Shown: piece by piece, positions 34,452-43,644 of the stretch
Layout of the letters: the number at the start of each line of letters is the position of its first letter
Numbering within the stretch: the stretch's first letter is position 1
From: Bog-793 sp050013835
GTDB taxonomy: Bacteria; Actinomycetota; Acidimicrobiia; Acidimicrobiales; Bog-793
NCBI GenBank assembly: GCA_050013835.1
Contig: JBEKEM010000011.1
Span: 1-64,000 of the forward strand
DNA length: 64,000 bases
Reading direction: 5' to 3'
The notes under the pieces: generated by a model
Databases searched by the model: none
Told to the model about the DNA's origin: nothing
What the model saw: the letters and a program-made list of their open reading frames with translations, nothing else
Position numbers and translations under genes: made by a program

Positions 34452-35732
34452 TCACGTGTCCTCGCTGTAGGTGAACGAGAGCCGGCCGATCCGCACGTCG
34501 TCGCCAGGTCGCGCGCCGGCGCGGGCGAGCGCCCGGTCGACCCCGAGCCGCTTGAGGCGGCGCTGGACGAGCGCCATGGCGTCGGGGTCCGTGAGGTCCG
34601 ACAGACCGACCGCCCGCTCGGCGGCCCGCCCTGCGACGACGAAGCCATGGCCGTGGCGCTCGACGACGACCCCCTCGGCCGCCGGCCGGTGGACAACCGG
34701 TGTCGCGGCGGGGATGAGGGCCCCGCGGCGGGCGGCGCCGACGAGGGCACCGAGCTGGGCGACGAGCGTGGCGACGCCCTCGCCGGTCGCCGAGGAGATC
34801 TCGAGCTCACCGCCGTAGTCGGCGGGGTCCGGCCGGGAGCCGGCCGGGGCCAGGTCGGCCCGCGAGCCGACGACAACCCGGGGCCGGGCGACAAGCTCCG
34901 GGCTGAACCGGCCGAGCTCGTCGAACAGCGAGGCGGCCTGCCGGGTCGGGGGGCGCCCCTCGTCCGGGGCGAGGTCGATCATGACGACGAGGACGCGCGC
35001 CCGCTCGACGTGGCGAAGGAAGCGGTGGCCGAGGCCCCGCCCCTCGCTCGCCCCCTCCACGAGGCCGGGAACGTCGGCAATGACGAACTCCGTCGCGCCG
35101 GCGTCGCCGTCACCCCGCCCCGAGAGGTGAACCACGCCGAGGTGCGGCTCGAGGGTCGTGAAGGGGTAGGCGGCGATCTTCGGCTTGGCGGCGGAGATCC
35201 GGGCGATGAGGGTCGACTTGCCGCAGTTCGGGAAGCCGACGACGGCGACGTCGGCCACGAGCTTCAACTCGAGGTCGAGCCAGCGCTCCTCGCCGAGCTC
35301 GCCCTGCTCGCCGAAGGCCGGCGCACGCAGCCTGTTCGTCAGGAACCGCGCGTTGCCGGCGCCACCGCGGCCGCCCTCGGCGGCCCGCAGGCGGTCGCCC
35401 GGGTTGCTGAGATCGGCGAAGACCTCGCCGCCCGCGCGTTTCACGACCGTCCCGACGGGGACGGGCACGACAAGGTCCCGCCCGGCCCGGCCGTGGCGAC
35501 GGCCACCGCCGCCGTGGGAGCCGCTCTCGGCGCGCCGGTGCGGGTGGTCCCGGAAGGCGAGGAGCGAGGCGAGTGACGCCGTGGCCTCGAGGAAGACATC
35601 GCCACCGCGGCCGCCGTCGCCACCGTCAGGCCCGCCGCGGGCGACGTGGGCCTCATGACGGAACGACACAGCCCCCGCGCCGCCGTCACCGGCTCTCACG
35701 TGGACCTGGGCCTCGTCGACGAAGCCGGCCAT
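34452..35732 (-). CDS. obg: Obg family GTPase
   Basis: Ribosome-associated GTPase for 50S maturation. 426 residues: Gly-rich Obg fold (FVDEAQVHVRAGDGGAGAVSF, GGPDGGDGGRGGDVF), G domain (GFPNCGKSTLIARIS, DVPGLVEGAS; the G4 position reads GSRAD instead of NKxD), and a C-terminal OCT domain (ERAVGLSDLTDPDAMALVQRRLKRLGVDRAL). ATG 35732 has AAAGG upstream. The non-canonical G4 may merely reflect divergence. Order rplU-rpmA-obg is universal. Confidence 0.95.
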   Translation of the reverse strand: MAGFVDEAQVHVRAGDGGAGAVSFRHEAHVARGGPDGGDGGRGGDVFLEATASLASLLAFRDHPHRRAESGSHGGGGRRHGRAGRDLVVPVPVGTVVKRAGGEVFADLSNPGDRLRAAEGGRGGAGNARFLTNRLRAPAFGEQGELGEERWLDLELKLVADVAVVGFPNCGKSTLIARISAAKPKIAAYPFTTLEPHLGVVHLSGRGDGDAGATEFVIADVPGLVEGASEGRGLGHRFLRHVERARVLVVMIDLAPDEGRPPTRQAASLFDELGRFSPELVARPRVVVGSRADLAPAGSRPDPADYGGELEISSATGEGVATLVAQLGALVGAARRGALIPAATPVVHRPAAEGVVVERHGHGFVVAGRAAERAVGLSDLTDPDAMALVQRRLKRLGVDRALARAGARPGDDVRIGRLSFTYSEDT

Positions 35733-35812
35733 GTCGGTGCCTTTCTCCGGGACGCTCCCCGGCACGTGACCGGCGGCACCACGGGTCGGGGCGGACCGCT
35801 ACGAGGTGCCGA

Positions 35813-36070
35813 TCACGCCTCGCCGGCGACGACGTCGACGAGACGCCGACCGCGCCGTTCGGCGAAGCGCACCGTACCGTTCGCCACGGCGAAAAGCGTG
35901 TCGTCCCCGCCGCGGGCGACGTTCAGACCCGGGTGGAAATGCGTGCCCCGCTGGCGCACAATGATCGCCCCGGAGGCAACGACCATGCCGTCGGAGGCCT
36001 TCACGCCGAGCCGCTGGGCGTTGGAATCCCGGCCGTTGCGGGTCGACCCGCCACCTTTGGTCTTGGACAC
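35813..36070 (-). CDS. rpmA: 50S ribosomal protein L27
   Basis: 85 residues. Starts SKTKGGGSTRNGRDSNAQRLGVK, with GAIIVRQRGTHFHPG and DDTLFAVANG, all standard. The GTG start follows the rplU stop directly (TGAGTG). Note the N-terminus begins at the mature-like 'SKTKGGG' with no cleavable extension. Confidence 0.97.
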   Translation of the reverse strand: MSKTKGGGSTRNGRDSNAQRLGVKASDGMVVASGAIIVRQRGTHFHPGLNVARGGDDTLFAVANGTVRFAERRGRRLVDVVAGEA

Positions 36071-36421
36071 TCAGGCCTCCTGCGGGCTTCTCGTCCTACC
36101 GGCCGGCTTGGATCCGGCCTCGATCGCAGTGATCTCGACCACCGAGTAGTGCTGGCGGTGGCCGAAGCGCCGGCGGCCCCGGGCCTTGGGCTGGTAGGTG
36201 AAGCCGGTGATCTTCGGGCCCTTGGCCTCACCGACGACCCTTCCCGCGACCCGCGACCCCTTGAGGGAGTCGCGTCCGGCAACGACCCGACCGTCGTCGA
36301 CGACGAGGACCGGCGAGAACGAGACCTCCTCGTCTGTGGCCGCGCCAAGCAGTTCGACCTCGACGCGCGAGCCGACCTCGACGCGTTCCTGTTTGCCGCC
36401 AGAGGCGATCACTGCGTACAT
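36071..36421 (-). CDS. rplU: 50S ribosomal protein L21
   Basis: 116 residues. Family features: MYAVIASGGKQERVEVG, the middle VVDDGRVVAGRD segment, and the C-terminal GFTYQPKARGRRRFGHRQHYSVVEI. The last 15 residues are an extra tail. First gene of the rplU-rpmA-obg-proB-proA run; 81 bp downstream of rne. Confidence 0.97.
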   Translation of the reverse strand: MYAVIASGGKQERVEVGSRVEVELLGAATDEEVSFSPVLVVDDGRVVAGRDSLKGSRVAGRVVGEAKGPKITGFTYQPKARGRRRFGHRQHYSVVEITAIEAGSKPAGRTRSPQEA

Positions 36422-36461
36422 GAGGCCGCCATCGTAGCAAGGGGGCCGGGGTGGCCCGGAC

Positions 36462-36497
36462 GACCCAGGTCCCGGCGGTTCACGACCGGGCCGGGTC
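36462..36497 (-). promoter_or_regulatory. Interrupted hairpin between rne and rplU
   Basis: GACCC and CCCGG pair with CCGGG and GGGTC, giving two 5-bp helices with small bulges and a 10-nt loop. It lies between the rne stop and rplU start and might be a processing or attenuation site. No U-run follows. Confidence 0.3.
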
Positions 36498-36502
36498 CCG
36501 AC

Positions 36503-38236
36503 TCAGTCCTCGTCCTCGTTGAAGATGATTCCTCGTCCGTGGCACATCGGGCACGTCTCGCTGAGCGCCTCGAGGAGCCCCTCGCCGACCCGCTTCCGGG
36601 TCATCTCGACGAGGCCGAGCTCGGAGATCTCGAACACCTGCGTCGGGGTCTTGTCGCGCGCGAGAGCGGCGCGCAGCGTCGCCGCGACCTCCTGGCGGTT
36701 CGGCTTCAGCTCCATATCGATGAAGTCAATGACGATGATCCCGCCGATGTCCCGCAGCCGCAGCTGGCGGGCGATCTCCTCGGCCGCCTCGACATTGTTG
36801 CGGAAGACGGTCTCCTCGAGGCTCGACGAGCCGACGTTCTTGCCGGTGTTGACGTCGATCACCGTCAATGCCTCGGTGCGCTCGATGATGAGCGACCCCC
36901 CTGAGGGGAGCCAGACCTTGTGGTTGAGCGCCTTGTGCAACTGCTCGTGGATGTGCTGCCGCTCGAACAGCGGCAGGTCCTCGATTTCGGGGTCGTAGTA
37001 CTCGACGCGGTCGGCGAGCGACGGGTCGATCTCGGCGACGTAGGAGCGGACAAGCTCGTAGAGCGCCCGGTCGTCGATGATGACGCCGCGGTACTCCTCG
37101 GTGAACTCCTCGCGGATGACGCGCAGCGCGAGGTGCGGCTCGGAGTAGAGAAGCGCCGGCGCCGAGACTCGGCGCGCCTTCGCGTCGATCTCGTCCCATT
37201 TCTTCACGAGCTGCGCGATGTCCCGCCGCAGCTCGTCGGCGTTGGCGCCCTCGGCGGCCGTGCGGACGATGATCCCGTGACCCTCGGGCCGGATCCCATC
37301 GAGCACCCGGCGCAGGCGCTTGCGCTCGCGGTCGTCGAGCCGCTTCGAGATGCCCGAGGCATTCGACTCCGGGACGAGGACGACGAAGCGGCCCGGCAGC
37401 GAGACTTCCTGGTTGAGGCGGGCGCCCTTCACCCCGATCGGGTTCTTCGTGACCTGGCAGATGATCGTCTGGCCGGGACGCAGCAGGTGCTCGATCCGGG
37501 TCGTGCCCGGGTCGCGGTCGATCCCCTCTTCGCGCTCGGCCTGCACGTCTCCCCAGTACAGGACGGCGTTCTTGGGCGTACCGATGTCGACGAAGGCCGC
37601 CTCCATCCCGGGCAGCACGTTCTTCACCCGGCCGCGGTAAATGTTGCCGTCGATCTGGTTGGCGTCGTCGAGGGCCCGGGCGACGTGGTGCTCGATGAGC
37701 GAGCGACCTTCGAGCACGGCGATCTGGGTATCGTCCGGGCCGACGTGGACGCACATTAGGTAGCGCCCGACCGGCCGCCCCTTGCGCTCCCGGCCCCGGC
37801 GCCGTCCCGGGGTGGCGAGGGCGGACTCGTCGCCCGTCTCCGGCTCGTCGGACGGCTCATCCTCGGCACGCACGGACGGTCGCGCCCTGCGGCTGGGGCT
37901 GCCCGCGGCACGGGCCGGGCGGCTCGTCACCGGCGGGGCGGCGGCTTCGCCGGTCGTCTCGGCGGGCTTCGCCACGGCACGGGAGCGCCCGCCTCGCCCG
38001 CGGCCACCGCGCCGGCGACGGCGGGGCTTCGGCGGGCTGTCCGGTGCCGCCCCGTTGGCCGGGGCGCGCGCCACACGGACCGGCGGGGCCGGCCGGCTGT
38101 CACCGATCTTCGGCTTGGGCGGCGCCTCAGACCTGAGGGCCACCCGCGGAGCGTCTAGGGCCGCGCCGGACGTCACCGGACGAGGCGCGCGTCGCGGCTC
38201 CCCGGCGTCGATGGCGCCGGTGGTCGGGTCGGACAT
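36503..38236 (-). CDS. rne: Ribonuclease E/G
   Basis: Endoribonuclease initiating mRNA decay and rRNA processing. 577 residues. N-terminal 170 residues are disordered and Arg/Pro/Ala-rich, a likely RNA- or partner-binding arm as in actinobacterial RNase E. Catalytic core: S1 domain (NIYRGRVKNVLPGMEAAFVDIG), GARLNQEVSLPGRF, metal Asp in TVIDVNTGKNVG near 462 and in IIVIDFIDME near 503, and the Zn-link-like CPMCHGRG at the C-terminus. ATG 38236 is used; AAGGGA lies upstream. A more distal in-frame ATG at 38479 would add a non-conserved stretch. Confidence 0.93.
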   Translation of the reverse strand: MSDPTTGAIDAGEPRRAPRPVTSGAALDAPRVALRSEAPPKPKIGDSRPAPPVRVARAPANGAAPDSPPKPRRRRRGGRGRGGRSRAVAKPAETTGEAAAPPVTSRPARAAGSPSRRARPSVRAEDEPSDEPETGDESALATPGRRRGRERKGRPVGRYLMCVHVGPDDTQIAVLEGRSLIEHHVARALDDANQIDGNIYRGRVKNVLPGMEAAFVDIGTPKNAVLYWGDVQAEREEGIDRDPGTTRIEHLLRPGQTIICQVTKNPIGVKGARLNQEVSLPGRFVVLVPESNASGISKRLDDRERKRLRRVLDGIRPEGHGIIVRTAAEGANADELRRDIAQLVKKWDEIDAKARRVSAPALLYSEPHLALRVIREEFTEEYRGVIIDDRALYELVRSYVAEIDPSLADRVEYYDPEIEDLPLFERQHIHEQLHKALNHKVWLPSGGSLIIERTEALTVIDVNTGKNVGSSSLEETVFRNNVEAAEEIARQLRLRDIGGIIVIDFIDMELKPNRQEVAATLRAALARDKTPTQVFEISELGLVEMTRKRVGEGLLEALSETCPMCHGRGIIFNEDED

Positions 38237-38589
38237 GAGAGAGGTCCCTTCTAGGACGCGCACCGCAGGGGTGCGCGGGAACCACCGCGCGGGCGCCGGC
38301 AGGCGTGTCGCCGCGCCTCGCGACGGTGGGGCCAGATCGAAATTGCGGGCCGCTTTGGCGGGCGGGTACCCGAACTCCCACCAGCGGGGCGGCGATTGCT
38401 TGCGCGCGGCGGGGCCCCCCAGCTCCGGGCGCACAACGGGTGACGGGCACGGCCTCGGCCGGCGCGCGTCGCGCTCCAAGACGCGTTCTTCCTGGTTGCG
38501 GCGTAATCATCCGTATCGCAGTCTAACCCCGGGTCCCCCCGTTCCTCGGCCCGGAGGCGTTGCAATCAGATGAACATGCGCCGTGGCCC
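38237..38589. other. Non-coding gap and leader between mrdA and rne
   Basis: About 350 bp. A minus-strand TAGACT at 38520-38525 is a plausible -10 box, which would give rne a leader near 275 nt. Long leaders are known for rne genes that self-regulate, but I see no specific conserved fold. No gene is supported here. Confidence 0.5.
38520..38525 (-). promoter_or_regulatory. Candidate -10 box for rne
   Basis: Minus-strand TAGACT, the same hexamer as before tig (48335-48340). It lies in the gap after mrdA. Confidence 0.3.
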
Positions 38590-40662
38590 TCAGGGCGCAG
38601 CCAGGCGGCTGACCCCGTGCGTGTAGAGGTAGTTGTAGATCTGACGGGCGACCGGCGCCGCCGCCGAAGCGCCGAAGCCCGCCTGGTTGATCTCGACGCA
38701 GACGACGTAGCGCGGAGCAGCTCCGCGCGGCCCCCCGAACGAGACGAACCACGAGGTCGGCTGGATGACGTCGCTCACCGTCACCGTCGCCGTCCCGGTC
38801 TTGCCGGCGATATTCCACTTCGCAAAGTTGAAACCGACGAAGTCCGCGTAGGCGGTGCCGAGCGGGTTCTGTACGGCGCCCTCGAGCCCGTCGAGGATCG
38901 TCTGGCGAGTGACCGCCGACATCGTGACGTGGCTGAGCGCGCGGGGCGCGAAGCGCTTCACGACCCGGCCCGACGGCGAGAGCACGGCGGCGGTGAGCTC
39001 GGGGGCGTAGCGGGTGCCACCGTTGGCGAACGTCGCGTACGCCGTCGCGAGTTGGATCGGCGTGACGACGGTCTCGCCCTGGCCGAAGGCCATCTCGACG
39101 TTGTCGCCGAGGTACCAGGTGTCGGCGTAGACCTTCGGCGCCTGCTCGTGGAGGAGTTTGCGGGTCTGCGGGCTGTCGACCCAGCCGTTCTGCACCTCGT
39201 CGGAGGGCAGGTCGACTCGGCTCGGGACCCCGAGGCCGTAGAGGTGGGCCTCATTCTGGATCGGCGTCAACCCGTATCGGGCACGGTCCGCCCAGAACTG
39301 CCCGCCGAGCGTGTAGAAGAAGAAGTCGCTCGAGCGGGTGAGCGCCGTCACGACGTTGATCGGGCCGAGCGGCACGTTGTCGGCGTCGTGCAGGGGGGCG
39401 CCTCCCGGTAGCGGGTACGAGCCGGTGTCGTCGATGATCGTGTACGGCGTGATGAGCCCGGTGTTGAGGGCCGCCGTCGCCGTCACGAGCTTGAAGGTCG
39501 AGCCCGGCGGCTGGAAGCCCTGCACGGCCCAGTTGTTGAGCGGGTACCCGGTCGTCGACTTGAGGTACGAGTAGCGGGCGTCCGTCATCCCGGTGATCCA
39601 CCAGTTGTCGTCGTAGCTCGGGTAGGACGCCATCGCGAGGACCTGGCCGTCGCGCGGGTCGAGCACGACGGCGGCGCCGAGGGGTGCGGGCTTGCCGGTC
39701 GCGCGCACGGCGGCGATCTCATTGGCGAGCGCCGAGCTGACGGCCCTTTCCAGGCCGAGATCGATGTTCAGCTCGAGCGAGTCCCCCGGTCTGGAGGGCT
39801 TGGTCGACACCGTCCGCACGACCTTGCCGGTGGGGTCGACCGCCTCGGTCACGACACCGGGCTTGCCCTGCAGGTAGAGCTCGTACTGCTGCTCGAGCCC
39901 GGACTGTCCGACGATCTCGCTCTCGTCATATCCGTCGCGGGCCAACCTCGCGAGCTCGGGGGCGGTGATCAGGCGCACGTAGCCGAGCGTCTGGGTGGCG
40001 AGGCCCCCGTACGTGTAGTCGCGCACCGACTCGTGCTGCACCTTCACCCCGGGGAACTGCGACTGGTGCTCGGCGATGTACAGGACCACCGGGGCCGGGA
40101 CGTCGAAGGCGACCGGCACCGGCTGGTACGGGCTGAATTGGTTGCTCGCCAGGTCGGCATCGATCTCTTTCACGGTGAGCCCGGAGATGAGGGCGACGAG
40201 GCGGCGCTTCACGGCCGGGTCGGCGATCCGGGCCCCGTTCGGCCCAGGCGTCGTCGCGAGCGTCACGACCCACTCGAAGGTGTCCTTGGCGAGCGCCTGC
40301 CCGCCCCTGGCGACGATCTCCCCACGGGGCGCGGGCGTGTCGATCGGCCGCGTCGTCGTCTGCAGGGCCGTGGTGTTCAGCCGGTGCCCCTGAAGGACCT
40401 GCAGCGACCACAGCCGGACGAGGAGCGTCGCGAACAGCACGACGACGACGGCGGCGACGACCGACAGCCGGACGCTGGCGCGCGCGCCCTCACGGGCCTT
40501 GCGCTGCCCTTCACGCGCCGGCTTGTTGAGCGGCTTGCGCCGGGGGGACACGGGGCGTGGCGGGACCGGGCCGAAGGTCGCCGACGGACGGGCAGGCGAG
40601 CCCCCCCAGCGCGCCGCCCGACGCCTGGGGCGGGGCTGACGCGCCGAGCGCCACCACGTCAC
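38590..40662 (-). CDS. mrdA: Penicillin-binding protein 2 (elongasome transpeptidase)
   Basis: Class B PBP of 690 residues crosslinking lateral-wall peptidoglycan. Cytoplasmic basic head, transmembrane helix at about residues 65-83 (LSVVAAVVVVLFATLLVRLW), dimerisation domain (PAPRGEIVARGG), then transpeptidase: SxxK in GFQPPGSTFKLVTA near 387, the SxN-type motif as SSDFFFY and KTGT in IAGKTGTATV near 622. GTG 40662 overlaps the mreD stop (GTGA). Part of mreB-mreC-mreD-mrdA; the usual following rodA gene is missing. Confidence 0.93.
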   Translation of the reverse strand: MTWWRSARQPRPRRRAARWGGSPARPSATFGPVPPRPVSPRRKPLNKPAREGQRKAREGARASVRLSVVAAVVVVLFATLLVRLWSLQVLQGHRLNTTALQTTTRPIDTPAPRGEIVARGGQALAKDTFEWVVTLATTPGPNGARIADPAVKRRLVALISGLTVKEIDADLASNQFSPYQPVPVAFDVPAPVVLYIAEHQSQFPGVKVQHESVRDYTYGGLATQTLGYVRLITAPELARLARDGYDESEIVGQSGLEQQYELYLQGKPGVVTEAVDPTGKVVRTVSTKPSRPGDSLELNIDLGLERAVSSALANEIAAVRATGKPAPLGAAVVLDPRDGQVLAMASYPSYDDNWWITGMTDARYSYLKSTTGYPLNNWAVQGFQPPGSTFKLVTATAALNTGLITPYTIIDDTGSYPLPGGAPLHDADNVPLGPINVVTALTRSSDFFFYTLGGQFWADRARYGLTPIQNEAHLYGLGVPSRVDLPSDEVQNGWVDSPQTRKLLHEQAPKVYADTWYLGDNVEMAFGQGETVVTPIQLATAYATFANGGTRYAPELTAAVLSPSGRVVKRFAPRALSHVTMSAVTRQTILDGLEGAVQNPLGTAYADFVGFNFAKWNIAGKTGTATVTVSDVIQPTSWFVSFGGPRGAAPRYVVCVEINQAGFGASAAAPVARQIYNYLYTHGVSRLAAP

Positions 40663-41198
40663 GAGGAAGCGCTCCCGCCACGAGGCACGACAAGGCCGAG
40701 GCGGGCCCGCGACCCGGCGAACACCCACCGCTGGACCCGCAGCACCGGCCAGGAAAGGACGACGGCACCGAGGGCGACGGCCAGGACGTCGTACACCGTG
40801 ACGAGCCCGAGCATGCCGGCCCGCCCGGTGATGGCGCCAAGGATGGCGTAGCCGAGGGTGCCGAGCACCGCCGCGGCGGCACACGTCGCGGCCTGGGTCA
40901 TCTCGACATCGCGGGCGGCAAGGTTCGCCCGCAGCATCCCCGTGGCGAACCCGACGAGGACGAACGTGAGCGGCGACAGGCCGAAGGGGAGGTTGACGAC
41001 GAGGTCGGCGGCGAACCCGGATACGAACCCGGCGATGGCACCACGCTGGGGGCCGGCGGCCATCCCGGCGCAGGCGGCGATGAGGATCATCACGTCGGGG
41101 TGGGCACCGAAAAGCGTGACGTCGTTGAGCACGGTGACCTGGAAAAGGAGCCCGAGCACGACGACCGGCATGAGCTTCGCCCAGTTCGCCGTCGTCAC
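40659..41198 (-). CDS. mreD: Rod shape-determining protein MreD
   Basis: Small multipass membrane protein of 179 residues with about five helices (MPVVVLGLLFQVTVLN, DVMILIAACAGMAAGP, LTFVLVGFATGMLR and others). Sequence is weakly conserved in the family, but location between mreC and mrdA is decisive. GTG start; stop coupled to mrdA. Confidence 0.88.
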   Translation of the reverse strand: MTTANWAKLMPVVVLGLLFQVTVLNDVTLFGAHPDVMILIAACAGMAAGPQRGAIAGFVSGFAADLVVNLPFGLSPLTFVLVGFATGMLRANLAARDVEMTQAATCAAAAVLGTLGYAILGAITGRAGMLGLVTVYDVLAVALGAVVLSWPVLRVQRWVFAGSRARLGLVVPRGGSASS

Positions 41199-41228
41199 GT
41201 CGCCACCTTCCGTCTCATGGCCGGCGGT

Positions 41229-42059
41229 TCATCCCGGTTCCAGCCATTCGAGGACGTCGACGAATTGCAGATTGTCGAAGTTGACGATCGGCGCCGCCGT
41301 CACCGCCGCCGAGAGGCCCTCAGGCGACACCCGGACGCTCCGCACGATCCCGACGGGGATCCCGGCGGGGATGGCCCCGCCACCGAGCCCGCTCGTGTAG
41401 ACGAGCTCGCCGCGGTGCACGCTGGTCGTACCGGCGACGTAGTCGAGCGTGAGCGGCTTACCCCAACCGCCTCCGACGGCGCGGTACAGCCCAGACCCAC
41501 CGATGTTCACGGGGACTGACGAGGTCGGGTCGGTGAGGAGCAGCACGCTAGCGGTCGACGACGACGCCGACAGGACCGAGCCGACGAGACCGGCGTTAGC
41601 GACGACGGGCATGCCGGGACCGACGCCGGACGATGTGCCCTCATCGAGCTCGACCGTCGCCTGGAGGCTCGAGGTCGCATTCCCGATCACCTCGCCCGGG
41701 ATGAGCGGGATGCCCGCCACGTACGGCAGGTGGGCAAGTGAGAGCACGCGCTGCGCCTCGGCCGAGGCGTAGGCGTCGGCCGCCAGCTTCAACCTGATCC
41801 GGCCGAGCTCCTGGCGCAGCTGCTGGTTCTGGGTCTCCAGCGAGCCGTAGTTGATCGTGCCGGAGAACAGGTCGCCCACGGGATGCAGCACCGCCGCGAC
41901 CCCGCGCTGGATCGGGCTGATGACGTCGCGCACGGCGTTGCGCACGTGCGTGATCGCGTGGCTCGCCTGGCCGTGGTAGTCGAGCGTGAGAACGGTGATC
42001 GAGGCGAGCACCAGCATGACGAGCGTCAAGCGCTGGCTCGTACGCCGGTTGGCGATCAC
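41229..42059 (-). CDS. mreC: Rod shape-determining protein MreC
   Basis: 276 residues. One N-terminal helix (LTLVMLVLASITVLTLDY), a coiled coil (LETQNQQLRQELGRIRLKLAADAYA), then the MreC beta domain (GIPLIPGEVIGN, GPGMPVVANAGLVGSV, VLLLTDPTSSVPV). It bridges MreB inside with PBP2 outside. Sits 18 nt after mreB. Confidence 0.93.
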   Translation of the reverse strand: MIANRRTSQRLTLVMLVLASITVLTLDYHGQASHAITHVRNAVRDVISPIQRGVAAVLHPVGDLFSGTINYGSLETQNQQLRQELGRIRLKLAADAYASAEAQRVLSLAHLPYVAGIPLIPGEVIGNATSSLQATVELDEGTSSGVGPGMPVVANAGLVGSVLSASSSTASVLLLTDPTSSVPVNIGGSGLYRAVGGGWGKPLTLDYVAGTTSVHRGELVYTSGLGGGAIPAGIPVGIVRSVRVSPEGLSAAVTAAPIVNFDNLQFVDVLEWLEPG

Positions 42060-42077
42060 CGCCCGAGCCTCGAGCCG

Positions 42078-43106
42078 CTAGTGGCCGGAGGACGCCAACA
42101 ACGAGCGGAGGGCGTCGATGTTCTCGAGACACATCCCCCCGCCGATCGCGACGCAGTTCAGGGGGTCCTGGGCGACGACGATCGGCATGTTCGTCTCGGC
42201 CGCCAGCCTCACGTCAAGGCCGTGGAGGAGGGCCCCGCCGCCCGTGAGGACGAGACCCTGGCTGGCGACGTCGGCGACAAGCTCGGGCGGGGTCTTGTCG
42301 AGCGTCGCCTTGATCGCGTCGACGATCGCCGCCACGGGCTCCTCGATCGCCCGTCGGATGTCCTGGGTCGAGGTGATGACCATCTTCGGCAGGCCGGTGA
42401 CGAGGTCCCGGCCGCGGATCTCGGCGTGCAGCTCCTCCTCGAGCTCGCAGGCCGAGCCGAGCGTGATCTTGATCTCCTCGGCCGTGCGCTCGCCGAGCGC
42501 CAGGCTGTACTCCTTCTTGGCGAAGGCGATGACCGCCTGGTCGAGCTCGTCACCGGCGATCCGGATCGACTGGCTCGTCACGATGCCGCCGAGCGAGATC
42601 ACGGCGACCTCGGTCGTGCCGCCGCCGATGTCGACGACCATATTCCCCGTCGGCTCGTGGACGGGGAGTCCGGCCCCGATCGCCGCCGCCATCGGCTCCT
42701 CGAGGGTGAAGGCGCGGCGCGCCCCGGCGTACTCGGCAGCCTCCTGGACGGCGCGCTTCTCCACGCCGGTGATGCCCGAGGGCACACAGATCACGATCTG
42801 GGGCTTGGAGAAGCGCCTGGGGTGCACCTTGCGGATGAAGTACCGCAGCATCATCTCGCAGACCTCGAAATCGGCGATGACGCCATCTTTCAGCGGCCGG
42901 ATCGCCTGGATGTTGCTCGGCGTCCGGCCGATCATCCGCTTCGCCTCGTAGCCGACGGCGAGCGGCTGGCCATCGAGGACGTTGATGGCGACGACGGAGG
43001 GCTCGTTGAGGACGATGCCCTTGCCTCGCACGTAGACGAGGGTGTTCGCGGTTCCGAGATCGACCGCCATGTCGCGACCCGCGACGCCCCAGCTCTTGGC
43101 ATTCAT
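42078..43106 (-). CDS. mreB: Cell shape-determining actin-like protein MreB
   Basis: Bacterial actin of 342 residues that positions lateral wall synthesis. Motifs: DLGTANTLVYVRGKGIVLNEPS, PSNIQAIRPLKDGVIADFE, VCVPSGITGVEKRAV-type phosphate loop (IVICVPSGIT), VVDIGGGTTEVAVISLGGIV and LTGGGALLHGLD. Starts at ATG 43106. Implies a rod-shaped or apically organised cell, which is not universal in this phylum. Confidence 0.96.
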   Translation of the reverse strand: MNAKSWGVAGRDMAVDLGTANTLVYVRGKGIVLNEPSVVAINVLDGQPLAVGYEAKRMIGRTPSNIQAIRPLKDGVIADFEVCEMMLRYFIRKVHPRRFSKPQIVICVPSGITGVEKRAVQEAAEYAGARRAFTLEEPMAAAIGAGLPVHEPTGNMVVDIGGGTTEVAVISLGGIVTSQSIRIAGDELDQAVIAFAKKEYSLALGERTAEEIKITLGSACELEEELHAEIRGRDLVTGLPKMVITSTQDIRRAIEEPVAAIVDAIKATLDKTPPELVADVASQGLVLTGGGALLHGLDVRLAAETNMPIVVAQDPLNCVAIGGGMCLENIDALRSLLASSGH

Positions 43107-43141
43107 GACCGGCCCACTCTCCGCTCCACGACTGTCGGCCC

Positions 43142-43147
43142 AGGTTA
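43142..43147 (-). promoter_or_regulatory. Candidate -10 box for the mre operon
   Basis: Minus-strand TAACCT about 35 nt before the mreB ATG, in the spacer after ndk. Confidence 0.3.
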
Positions 43148-43221
43148 GGGCAGTACATCCGGCCGAACAAGGCGCCATGGACGTCCGAGGAGGCGGACGC
43201 GCGGCCCGGCGCGCCGGCGGA

Positions 43222-43632
43222 TCAGCCGAGCTCCGGGAAGAAGAGCGCGATCTCCCGCGCCGCCGACTCCGGCCCGTCCGAGCCGTGGACGAGGTTCTCC
43301 GGCGAGGAGCCTCCGAGGTCGCCCCGGATCGAACCGGGCGGGGCCATAGCGGGGTCGGTCGGCCCCATCAGGCTCCGCACCAGGGCCCAGGTATCGGGCG
43401 GCCCCTCGACGACCATCGCGAGCGACGGAGAGCGCGTGATGAAGGCGACGAGGCTCTCGAAGAACGGCTTGCCGAGGTGCTCCTCGTAGTGCCGCTTGGC
43501 GAGCTCGGTGTCGACCGTCAGCATCCGGGCGGCGACGATCTTCAGCCCCTTGCGCTCGATACGGGAGACGATCTCGCCAACGAGGCCGCGCTCGACCGCG
43601 TCGGGCTTGCAGATGACGAGCGTGCGGTCCAT
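43222..43632 (-). CDS. ndk: Nucleoside diphosphate kinase
   Basis: 136 residues. Phosphoryl transfer among NTPs. TLVICKPDAVERGLVGEI, catalytic His in NLVHGSDGPESA and the FFPE C-terminal motif are intact. The middle lacks nothing by eye. Between folC and mreB, 12 nt after folC. Confidence 0.97.
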   Translation of the reverse strand: MDRTLVICKPDAVERGLVGEIVSRIERKGLKIVAARMLTVDTELAKRHYEEHLGKPFFESLVAFITRSPSLAMVVEGPPDTWALVRSLMGPTDPAMAPPGSIRGDLGGSSPENLVHGSDGPESAAREIALFFPELG

Positions 43633-43644
43633 GCGCTCCCGACG

